Source of the DNA: Annona cherimola
Lineage: Eukaryota; Streptophyta; Magnoliopsida; Magnoliales; Annonaceae
Assembly: GCA_030490835.1 (NCBI GenBank)
Contig: CM059975.1
Coordinates: 58,085,174 to 58,149,173 of the forward strand
Direction of reading: 5' to 3'
Length of the DNA stretch: 64,000 bases
In this document: positions 51,561 through 61,886 of the stretch, in pieces
How positions within the stretch are numbered: position 1 is the stretch's first letter
Layout: the number at the start of each line of letters is the position of its first letter
Notes under the pieces: model-generated
The model's database searches: none
What the model was told of the DNA's origin: nothing
Seen by the model: the letters and a program-made list of their open reading frames with translations, nothing else
Program-made: the position numbers and the translations under genes

Positions 51561-52950
51561 CAGAGCAACGGGGATGAGCATTCCGACCATCTTGATCATT
51601 ATGGAAGTCCCTTTCCTTTTTTCTCTTCTCTTTTTTTCTTTTCTTTTTGTTTCAATTATGTTTGCATTTACATCACATTTGCATTTGCAATTATTTTAGT
51701 TTTTATGCATTGAGGACAATGCATTCTCTAAGTTTGGGGAGTGCTTTGTCCTACTTTTCTTCCATTTCATGTATTGCATTTAGATAGCCATATTATATAT
51801 GTGTTTTAGGTTGCATTGCATTTAAAATCTTACCTGCGATAAACAATTAGTCGCAATCTATCTTGATGAATGCTTGCAATGTTTAAGAAAACTCTAAATT
51901 TAGACCAAATTCATGAAAATTTTAAAAATTTTAAGCCATGATTATGCATTAATTTGGCTTGAATGTGATAATTTTTTAAAGTTTTCAAGTGACACACAAA
52001 TGATATGATTGGTTTAATAGTTGAATTTTATAGTTCACTTCCATGTCAACATGTTCAATTGAAATGATTAAGGAAAATTTTTGTGTAATATGAGTACTTG
52101 TGCCTGCTTCTGCTTCAATGTTATATCTTTTTGCAACATTTTCTCCCCAATTTTGAGCCTACATATATGTGCTTCTTTTCAACCCTAGGCTTTAAAGTAA
52201 AAATATTGTCTCAGTAATTCATAGTGTAATTCATCTTTTTATTTCAGACTTAGGGTTAAAAATCTATGTATATAATATATCAGTGTATATATATATTCCT
52301 CCTAATAGGATTTTACATAAATAATGAAGGAGATGGCTAACCTGATGTGAGTAATTGGGACTTGACTTCTACAAATATCAAGATTCGTGTAAAAAGGTAA
52401 GGGAAGACCATAGTGCTTCATAGAAAGATTCTCCCCAAATACCCTAAAATATGATAAAAGGAACTAAAAAAAAAAAGAAAAGAAAGAGAGAAAATTCTCC
52501 AGATATCCTGAAATACGGTGAAGAGAGTTAAAACAATAAGTTTGGAGGAACCAATTATGCAATTTTTGCAAGCCTAGGCCAAGTGGAATTGATGGATTAA
52601 TGCTATGTTTTCTTAGGATGATAGATTATTTTGAACTTATTCATCTATATTACGCCTACCCTAGAAAGACCTTTTGATCAGGAGAACGGTTTGTAAGGTC
52701 GAATTATAATTTTTAACTATTTACGATCACATTTGCATGTAGTTTGACTTTTGTATTGAAAATGCATATCTTGGTTTGAATTTAATAGGGTTCATGAGTT
52801 ATTTCAATTTATTGTTATCTTTTGCATTGTTAAGTTGAGAGATGTCATTACATTGCTGATGATTAGGTGCGGGCTTGATTTTGAAATGCAATAATCGCAT
52901 TTGTGTTTTTATGTGTTGCTCGAAACTAGCAGCGTTTAAGTTTGGAGTTG
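51561..52950. other. Region between the env-position ORF and the 3' LTR
   Basis: No gene. A purine-rich TCTAAGTTTGGGGAGTGC lies at 51727-51744 and a second tract AAGTTTGGAGTTG at 52938-52950, directly against the LTR; the second is the likelier polypurine tract. An A-rich run (AAAAAAAAAGAAAAGAAAG) is at 52469-52487. Confidence 0.55.
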
Positions 52951-54223
52951 TGATAACTTTATGAAAAATAGAGTTATCAACACTCATTTTGCACTTATTT
53001 AGAATGCTAGGTTAAGAGAAACATATAAATCTGCATAGGTTTTGCATTAGTTTTCATCGTTTGTATGATTCTTGCATCTTATGTGGTTTTCGTGCATTTT
53101 AGGTTGCATCTAGCTTAAATTCATCTCATTTTAGTTGTTTTAATTTCATTTTATTATTTAGGAATGCATTTACTTGCTTTTTACTCTTTTGTTGTAGGAG
53201 AAGAAGAACAGTTCCAATGTAATTTCAAGTAAAAAAGAGGATGAAATGAGAAAAACTGCTTAAAGATGTCAAATAGTGCAGTGCTGTCTCCAGCAGCATG
53301 GAGGCCGTGGCCACGGACTTAACCGCCTTAAGAAGCTTTTAACGGCCACGTCCAGCAGCATGGTGGCTACGACCATGGGTTTGGTGGCCGCAACCACAAA
53401 GGCCTGCATGCGTAGATGTCTAAATGTGCAAGCTCCAATTGCTAGGGGTTATAAATGCCTCCTTCAGGGTTTGAAAAGGGGAGATGAGAGAGCTTGTGGA
53501 GAGCAGCTAAGGAGAAGAAAAGAAGAGATTTTCAAGCTCAAGGAGATTTCGAAATGGAGATCTCATTTGTTTGGTGGAAACTAGCAAGTTTCACCTCTTC
53601 TTTCTCTTTCTCTATCTATTTTTTATTTCTACATATCTAAGATGTATTTAAACTAGTGTTTTAATGGGATTTGATACTATGTTCTCGAGCTAAATGCTTT
53701 GTGATGGGAGATTGAGAGGATTTGACCCTTAAACTGTGTTTGGTTTGATTTTGTTTGGAATGAATGATTAACTATCTTTGTAGAGATTGGTTTTGTGTGG
53801 GATTGCCTCTATACATCATGTTTAATACATTTGCAAGCCTAGCTAGCTTGTAAACTAATTTAATATCTAGATTTATGCTTGGAAAAGCAAGATTTAGATG
53901 AGATTCATGTATTGAGCACAGGTTTTTTAACACTTGCAGTGTCGAATGTTAATATGGATAGGAATATACCTGTTAACCCTATGTAATCTTAAATAGGTTA
54001 TGAGTTAATCAATCTTGTTTCACTTGTTTGCATTGGAACATAATAATAACTTGGATTAGGATTACGTTCTTATGCATTGGAAGATGTATAAAAGCATATA
54101 TGAACCTAGGTTAGTAATTCTTTACACAACCTAGTGAAATGAAACCAAACTAACATAGCTTAAGGTCAATGAATACGGTTTCCTATCCACTTTAATCAAA
54201 TCTAAGAATCTCAACTCGTTCCG
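52951..54223 (+). repeat. Athila-type LTR (probable 3' LTR of G3)
   Basis: It starts TGATAACTTTATG with an imperfect terminal inverted repeat (ATAGAGTTATCA) and shares with LTR J the GCATAGGTTTTGCATTAGTTT block and the order of the following segments. It is clearly diverged from J, so the two need not be a pair. B3 begins at 54224 and cuts it. A short frame at 53276-53584 is not a recognised gene. Confidence 0.7.
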
Positions 54224-56358
54224 TGTGGCGCCCCAACCTGAGCATCACAACATGAGTCTTACTCCGGGATTGTTTATTGATTGGTAAACATGAATAGTAT
54301 TGTTGCCCTGTCACACGGTGGGATTATAACCTGAATATACAATTATAATTTACTCCATAGGAGTTCATCTAATGGCACTTAATCATTTTTATACGAACTT
54401 GCCCATTTTTGGCCATCATCAAGCCTTGATTTACACATTCAATATTTATTTTCTACATATCATTTCCATCGTATCACATAAAACTTATAACATCCATATC
54501 ATGTTAAAGTATACATACATCATCCATCAATATTTTTTTTAACCATTTGACATATTCCAATCCACATCACACATCAACAGTGTATAATCCCAAATAGATG
54601 CAACAAATTTGCATACATTCATTCCATAGTCCATTACCCTTCATATAGATGCATACAAAGGAATACAAAACTTATATTTCTTCATTTATTCTGCGCTTCT
54701 CCTCTGTAGTCATCTTGCACCTATCTTAGGATTTGGAAAACAAATCGTAAGTATTAACTTAGTAAGCAAGCTGCATAATTTTCAGGAAAAGTTATCTTTT
54801 GTATAAACACTTTTGAATAGACAACATCATACCCAATATTGGTACATCATGAATAATGCAATACATTAGTATCAACATAATATGAACATCATATGATGGT
54901 ACACTAGCTAGGCGACCATCCCATCATCCTGCTCCCATCTCAAGGAGGCCGCCGCCGGCCTTTGGCCTATTTTAGCGACTTGGTCATTTTAGAATGGGAC
55001 AACCTGTCCGCTTACACCTCTAAAAGTGGACCTAGTACCTTGTGGACCATGAATATAGACATGCTAGCATAATTTTCATGAATAACCATATAAACCATAA
55101 TTTCTCAACATCATTTTAATGAAACAGTATTCAAGTCATTTTGCAAGAGTTATAGGAATGGTCATCCTTAAATAATTACAAAAGCATTTAAACATCCATT
55201 TGCAAGATATATTTCAAAGCATTTAAATATTAATTTGCAACATATTGTCAACATTTTAAAAAAGTAAGTTTTCGAAAATTTGCTTGCTTACCTAAATTCA
55301 CTTCAGTCTCTTTTTATCAACTTTTTCCTTACCTTTGCCTATATTCATGAGAATAATATTTCATTCATAACATAAAATTCCATATGCTTGCACATCATAA
55401 AGTTTTCCAACCCACTTAAATTTACATCAACTTACTTAACCCACTTTTCTTTCAAGTTAGGTGTCAATTTTACCAATTTACACATTGGTATGAGTTATGC
55501 TTTCATAGCAACCATTATTTTCATTTTAAGACCCTTATTTAGGATAAGTTTTCACATTCATTATACCCATTTAGTTTAACCCAACGTATGGAAGTTTATT
55601 ACTTTTCATTTATCATTAAACACCCATTCTTTTGCATTTTCCCATTGGTGCTCATTCAAGGCACTTACTTATGAGTTAGAGCTTCTAATTTTAATTCCAA
55701 ATTTTTGAGATCTTTATAATTTTCCCAAAATAGCCCCCTCTTTTCTCATTTTGCCACATTTTCCTTTCATTTTTGCATTTTAGCTAATCATACTTAGTTA
55801 TTTCCCATTCTCGTCATCTATACCCTTCATGGATCCTCTCTTAGTCACACATACATTATGTGTTACTCAAATTAATATGAAGCAGAAATTTGCCATCTAT
55901 TTTGACTTAATTTAGACACTTATTTTGCACATAATTTAAGGTATAATCATGAGATCAAAATCCATCAATTAAATTGCCCAAAACAACAACTTTCCTTCCC
56001 ATTTTTCCACCTTGGACGTCCACGACAACATGATCATACAAAACAGATTTTTAGCATTTCCATTTTAACCCTTTTGGACGTCCATACTACTCTATATTTT
56101 GGGTATCTTACTCTCATAATCACTCATATATCATGTTGTTTAGGTTATGCATCATTTCCACCCTATTTGAATGGAAATTTTCACCTAGTTGTCAAACCAA
56201 AGTTCTACCCAACAATGGCCCATTAAACATATTTGGTTCAACATATATTAAACATGAAAATTATTCACATAATCCATATATGACATATGCTCAAAACAGC
56301 AACATTAAATTGAAATTTACAAAAATTCCAGCATGGTGCATTTATTGTAAACAACCTT
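54224..56358 (-). mobile_element. Family B LTR fragment (B3)
   Basis: It starts TGTGGCGCCCCAACCTGAGC and, reverse-complemented, follows B2 and B1: TTTACCAATCAATAAACAA near the end, the GTCCACAAGGTACTAGGTCC block near 55030, and two GGACGTCCA motifs (56013 and 56075). It is cut at 56358 by a copia LTR start, and the rest of the LTR is not found in the window. Possible target site TTCCG on the left. Confidence 0.85.
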
Positions 56359-57330
56359 TGTTATAAACAAATGACAAATTAAGCACAATTCATGTTTTGA
56401 AGATAAACAACTCAATTTGAGTAATATCAAGGTACTAATGAGGTATTAAGTGTTTTCAAAGATTACAAACTTTAAAGATCAAAAGCTTGGCAGGAAGTCG
56501 CATGCCAAGTCGACTCAAGCATCGACTTAGGTGAAGTCGATACCGAAGTCGACTTCAACATTGACTTCGGGGCCCCATTTTTCGACAGCATTGAAATATG
56601 GACTCCTGAGCAGTCGAAGTTGCAACCGAAGTCAACTTCACCTGTGACTTAGGTGAAGTCGCGACACCAAGTCAACTCCATCAGTGACTTGGGATATCTT
56701 CAAGGACTACAGTGGAAATTGATAGTGTCAAGTCGAATTCCAAGTCGACCCTGTTATGCAACTTGGGTGAAGTCTCACCTGAAGTCGACTTAGACCCTCG
56801 ACTTGAATGGAATAGTAAATCAAGTTGATCCTAAACACTATACTAAAAAATATGAAGTCCAAATAATGGAAGAATGACAAGCTTGAGCTAAAGTTACATT
56901 AAGTTTTTATCAAATGCTCGAGAGAGATTGACCAAGCTCAAGTAACAAGAAGAATGAATAGATCTCAAATACAAATGAAGATTCATAAGCGTGAATTATG
57001 AAGAAACAAAGAAAGACAAACAAGCAAATGAAGATCACATTATGTCAAAGTTCTAAAAAATCAAATAGATGGTGAAGTCGCAACCTAAGTCGACCTCACC
57101 TGTGACTTGGGTCAAGTCAGAGACCAAGTCGACTCAAGCCTAGAACTTGACTGAAGAACTGAAGATAGAAATAGAAACCCCAGTCGACTCCGGTCTGCGA
57201 CTTCGATGAAATCGCATTCGAAGTCGACTCCAATCTGCAACTTGAATGAAGTCGTAACCCAAGTCGACTCTAAGTGTGACTTGAATCACAACGGTTGAAA
57301 AAATTCAAATGTTGGTGCATTAAATGCACA
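56359..57330 (+). repeat. Truncated copia LTR (family A/E)
   Basis: It begins TGTTATAAACAAATGAC, matching the E LTR start after a few changes, then CAACTCAATTTGAGTAA and AAGTCGACT-type repeats (56495-57270). It ends near the GGTGCATTAAATGCACACC string, where A's LTR would continue for about 650 bp. No internal domain follows. Confidence 0.75.
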
Positions 57331-57461
57331 CCTGATGAGCTGCGTATATGTCTATTAAAATGCTCGTTTTAATGCAAGTATACATGCATATCAAGTAATA
57401 AAGATTGAGTAGAGTATCGTTCCCACAAGGATTGCGTTAAACAGTTTAGCACCTTAAATCT
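57331..57461. other. Short repeat fragment between two copia LTRs
   Basis: It begins TGATGAGCTGCG and contains GCAAGTATACATGCATATCA and ATCGTTCCCACAAGGATTG, a layout similar to the blocks at 40652 and 41153. Too short to classify. Confidence 0.4.
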
Positions 57462-59328
57462 TGTTGGTCCCGAGTTTATGGCAATTACCCAAGAGGGGAG
57501 GGGTGAATTGGGTATTTAAAAATTTAAAACTTTAATTAGAGATTTTACCCCGATTTAGTTTAAACCCCTTTAATGAAACAAATAGAAAGCAATAAGATAA
57601 TGAAAGCGAAAATGAAAAATAGTAGACAAGATTTATAGTGGTTCGGGCAACCTTTCCCTACTCCACTCTTCCAAGCTCACACTCCCTTGTGACTTAGGTT
57701 CCACTATGTATTCCGCGAATACAACTAGAGTCTCCACTCTCTTCTAGATTCTAGCTCTAGGGGGCATATAAAACCAGAGTATCCGCTCTCTTCTAGATTC
57801 TAGCTCTAGGGGGCATATACAACTATAGCCTCCGCTCTCTTCTAGATTCTAGCTCTAGGGGGCATATACAACCAGAGCCTCCGCTCTCTTCTAGATTCTA
57901 GCTCTAAGGGGCGTGTATAACAAGAAACACAAGTAGGTGATGAGTTACACTCCAATCACAACCCTACTTGCTATATCTTGGTTTGAAACACCAAACTCAA
58001 ACCAAGAACCGAAATTAAATAACAAGATGAAATAGAAGACATCTACACTTTACAGATTCGTGTAGCAAGTTTCAGCTCGAGGAAGAATCTGTAGAAGCAA
58101 CGAATCGTATTGCGTTGAAGCAAACAGCAACTTTGAAGCTTGTTCTTCCTTTGAAAGTGTATAGATCACTCAATTGTAGAGAAAAGTGGATTGAAACTCT
58201 TAGTAGCACTTCTTTCCTCTTTTTCAGCTCTATCTTGTGTATATCCATGTTTGCTTGAGTGTTTATATATATAGGATGGAGAATTTTGAACGTTATAGAG
58301 TTGGTTGGCGCGTAATAAATGTTCCAACGTTCAAAAATTCGAACGTTACGTCTCCAAGTCGTAGGTGGAGTCGACTTCATGTGCGACTTCACCCAAGTCG
58401 CATACTGGAGTCGATTTCATGTGCGACTTCAGATGCTCTTCAGTTTCCAAGTCTGTCTTCTGGGTCGACTTGGTCTGAGACTTAGCTTCAAGTCGATATT
58501 GGAGTCGACTTCGGGTGCGACTTGGCTACTTTCTTTTGCCAAGTTAGTTTGATCTTTGTTGAAGCGTCTCTTGCTTGCTTAACTTCTTCTTCTTTTGTCT
58601 TTCAATACTTGGAACTTATTTGTACAAAATTTCTCTAGCTTTAAGTCTAGAGAACTTGAAAAACTTGAATCTTGTATGAACAAATCCAACTTTGATTTAG
58701 AATGATTGAATCCATGTGTCTTGCTTGCTTTAAACTTGGATTAGTCTTCATATATTCAAGTTGAAAAATTTAGTTTGACTTCATCCTTAATTTGACTCAA
58801 GTTTATCTTGAAGTCGGCTTGTCCTTCGACTTGATCTTAAATATCTGCACTGCCCATCTGAAGTTGATGCTGGAGTCGACTTTGCCTGCGACTTCACCCA
58901 AGTCGCAAGTGGAGTCGACTTCATGTGCGACTTCGGCAGCTGTGCTTTCTAGTTTCAACGCTGGAAGGAAAATGTTATGTGAAGTCGATACTGGAGTCGA
59001 CTTGGTCTGCGACTTCGCCTAAGTCGCAAGTGGAGTCGACTTCGTCTGCAACTTCAAGAATTCTTGCTCCTAATTTCAACGCTGGACAGAGGACGTCTAT
59101 TGAAGTCGAAGATGGAGTCGACTTGAGAAATCGACTTGGCCCAAGTCGATGTATGAGTCGACGTGAGTTGCGACTTGACCTGTTCTGTTTTGTATTTTTT
59201 ATACTTTTATAACTTTAAACATTGCACAAAACATATTAGTAGCTAAGACTTTACTCAAATTATGTTGTTAATCATCAAACCATATGCTTTGGATATTTTG
59301 CATTTGATTTCAACAATTGTTTCCAACA
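57462..59328 (-). repeat. 3' LTR of element D
   Basis: 1867 bp. The left end is TGTTGGTCCCGAG and the right end TTTCCAACA against the polypurine tract. Four near-identical blocks containing TCTCTTCTAGATTCTAGCTC and GGGGGCATATA lie at 57735-57915, and AAGTCGACTT-type repeats at 58355-58530 and 58800-59175. Confidence 0.92.
57735..57915 (+). repeat. Four tandem copies of a 61-bp LTR block
   Basis: Blocks of about 61 bp containing CTCTCTTCTAGATTCTAGCT, CTAGGGGGCATATA and then AACCAGAG recur in direct succession. Other LTRs of the family have only one or two copies (927-1020, 28310-28400, 27100, 34380), so copy number varies. Confidence 0.85.
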
Positions 59329-59342
59329 ATCTCCCCCTTTTT
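59329..59342 (-). promoter_or_regulatory. Polypurine tract of element D
   Basis: On the - strand AAAAAGGGGGAGAT directly precedes the LTR start TGTTGGAAACA. It is the same sequence as in element A. Confidence 0.88.
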
Positions 59343-59634
59343 GATGATTGACAAAACCAATTTGAGTTTATGCCTTCCAATATCCTGTTTTGACATTTTT
59401 AAGATAATCATAAGTCATTTTACTTTTTGAAAAAAATAGAACATTAATGATTAGAGCAAACATAATAAATCAGAGCATAGAGCATTTGTAATCAAAGCAT
59501 AATTAAGTGATAATAAACTTTGCAAAAGTAATCAGAACATAAACAAACTTTTTCATAAGCAACCTTTTTAAAAAAATTTCATACAAGTTTCAAATGCAAA
59601 TGAAACCTATATATAAGCTACCCAACACAAAATC
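59343..59634. other. Untranslated stretch between extra ORF and polypurine tract of D
   Basis: AT-rich, no gene. The segment near 59665-59690 (TTTTTGTCAATTGAGAAA) matches the 3' untranslated region of A near 5885, on the opposite strand. Confidence 0.5.
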
Positions 59635-61254
59635 CTAAAAATCTAAACTTAAAACTCTCAAACTTCTCCCCCTTTTTGTCAATTGAGAAAATAGGGGTCG
59701 ACTCGAAGAGATTTGGTGAACTGGAATGCAGAGATAGGAGTAAAAAGATGAGACTGGAGCAGGTGTGGGATCTCGATGAACTGATCCAGTGTCAAAAGGA
59801 TCAAGCTCGGGGATAGATCGATGACGATGACTTCCGGATGCTAAGTGATAGTGGATGGTCCGGAGCTCCCTATCCATGCGATCCTGTCGAGAATGCATAT
59901 CCGTGATGACATGTTGGACCTCGGCGATCTGACTGGTCATCCGGTCCTCTAGCTGCTCCAGATGCTCTCGAAGGCCCTGAACTGAAGTATCCCGAGATGA
60001 CGGTCGTGGTGCTAGGTCTGGAATCTCAGATCCTCTAGGAGAGAAAGACCCATGTGATAGCGGCGATGCAGGCTCCTCGGGTGCATCCTGTGGTGGAGCA
60101 GGTTGAGCTTCTGATTATGGTGGGGGCTGCTCCCCCTCAACCTATGCATCCCCGGCTTCTTCTGGTGCTGGTGCGCCCACTTCTGCTTCAACCCTGAGTT
60201 GATCTACATTGATCTTCATTCTTTGGATCAATGCCTTGTTGATCGCATTCGTCAGCTTTAACACCTCGAATGGTTCTCCATCGATATCAACTCCAAAATG
60301 TTCTAGGATCTTTATGATCCAAGTACCATAAGGAAAAACCCCTCGTGGGTTGTCTTTCCTAGAACTTAGGGCTTCTATAAACAATCGAGGAAGGCTGACT
60401 TTGACCCGGTTCACTATTTTCCACAGAATTCCTGCCTCCTGCGGGCTTAACTGATTTCTACCCCCACCTTTGGGGTAGATGCAATGTGCAACCAATAATC
60501 TGAGGACCCTGAGCCTCAGGGATAAGTCCATGTAATGTAGAAATTTGATCCCCAGATGATACTTATTGCTCCTGGTGAGCTAATTGTAGATATCTGAGAG
60601 AGTGAGGTTTTCAGGCAATGGCTCATCCTCATAAGGTACCTCTAAGATTTGCCCCACACTCATGATTGCTTCCTCTAATCTTGGGGTTACTCCGATTCTA
60701 AAGAACATATCAGTTCCTTGGACAAAAGTTCCAAAGTACTCGTCATCCCATAGGTAATAGAAAATACGAGTTAGATCAAGATATACTCTTTCATCTTCTC
60801 TTAGAAGGTTAGTCCATCCTTGGAAATCTAGTAACTGCTCAATGTCGTACTCATAATCCCTTAAAAATTTAAAGTCGATGATTTTTGGGATGAATACCTT
60901 CCGCTCATAAAAAGATTTGTAAAACCGGCTGTGCTGCAATTCTGTTTTGAAGTATGTAGTTGGCATCTTCAATACTTGAGCTTTAGCAGCTGTATTGCCT
61001 TTCTTTCTGGCCCCAGATTGTGTGCTCTACGAGGTTTGCGGTTGTTCCTCTTGAGCGGCAGTTGTTGATGGAGTCCCGGCTTGGAAACGAACTCTGCGGC
61101 CTGTGGAAGTAGATGGTTCTTCCCGAGCTCGCTTTGAGGAGGTCCGTTGCCTCCTAGGTACTTCATCCTCGTGTTGAGAACTGGATGGTCTAGGGATAGG
61201 CTTCAGTGATTGTTTGGACACTGCTAGTTTAGGCAGTCGGGATTTAGGAGCCAT
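59635..61254 (-). pseudogene. Extra ORF of element D (about 540 codons, Transposase_32-like)
   Basis: A single - strand frame from ATG 61254 to a stop at 59635, broken by only four stops (61027-61029, 60580-60582, 60142-60144 and 60115-60117) and no frameshift. Order: a basic, Ser/Pro-rich N-terminus (MAPKSRLPKL, SSKRAREEPSTS); a globular part with FYERKVFIPKIIDFKFLRDY, LTRIFYYLWDDEYFGTFVQG and LRVLRLLVAHCIYPKGGGRN; then GVFPYGTWIIKILEHFGVDI; a Pro/Glu-rich linker; and a C-terminal coiled-coil-like stretch (LREHLEQLEDRMTSQIAEVQ). The globular part resembles the plant transposon protein family Transposase_32, a by-eye judgement. No membrane segment or signal peptide is seen, so env function is not supported. 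Its position between pol and the 3' LTR matches env-like ORFs of Sireviruses. Confidence 0.75.
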
Positions 61255-61886
61255 TTGAGATGGAATATTCAAATGGAGCTTTGAGAGAAATGGAGGATCA
61301 GTAAAAAGGATAGACAGTTGAGATGTTAAGAGAGGCAAAATGAGAAAGAATTTTGAAAGAATTAGAGACAGAGATAGAGGTAGAGCGAGAGATAAGAGAG
61401 AGGAAATGACGGAGATAGAGAGAGATTGCCGGAGTCAAGAAATGAAAAAGGGATTGTTGGAATGCTAAGAATAGATTTCGAAGAATCACAGAGAGAGTAA
61501 GCAATGGGAGAGAAAAATAGGAGATAGAGGAGAAGAGAGAGAGAGAGAGAGAGAAAGAGAGAAGCTGTCAGCGAGAGAAGAGAAATGGGAAAGAAAAGAG
61601 AAAAATAGGGATGCCAGAGGGTCTGGAATTGGGAAGACAGATCGAGCTGGAAAGAGAGAGGAGGAAGAAAGAAGAAAAGAAGAAGAAGAAGATAAAACGG
61701 GAAGGGGAAACCCGACGGTCGCGCGCTGGAGTCGACGTTGCCCTAGGAGAAGTCGACTTGACCCTAGCGGAGTCGACTTCGCCCAGAGGCGGAGTCGACT
61801 TCACTATCCCCAAGTCGACTTCAATGAAGTCGACTTGACTTATCGACTTGGACTTTTCTAAGTCCACTTTTCCCATTTAACTATTC
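61255..61886 (-). other. Untranslated region between pol and extra ORF of D
   Basis: It contains a (GA)n microsatellite (61537-61562) and a run of six AAGTCGAC-type motifs (61730-61855), the same motif that fills the LTRs. The motif thus occurs in the internal region as well, in the same place as in E/F (29640-29780). No gene seen. Confidence 0.65.

Noticed and set aside
53276..53584. 102-codon + strand frame in the Athila LTR
   Set aside because: It lies inside an LTR, is Arg/Cys/Leu-rich because of GGCC/CGGCC repeats, and has no relatives I recognise.
56359..59328. LTR pair of one element (56359-57330 with 57462-59328)
   Set aside because: The two are in opposite orientation, the left one is truncated, and they belong to different subfamilies; they cannot be the two LTRs of a single insertion.
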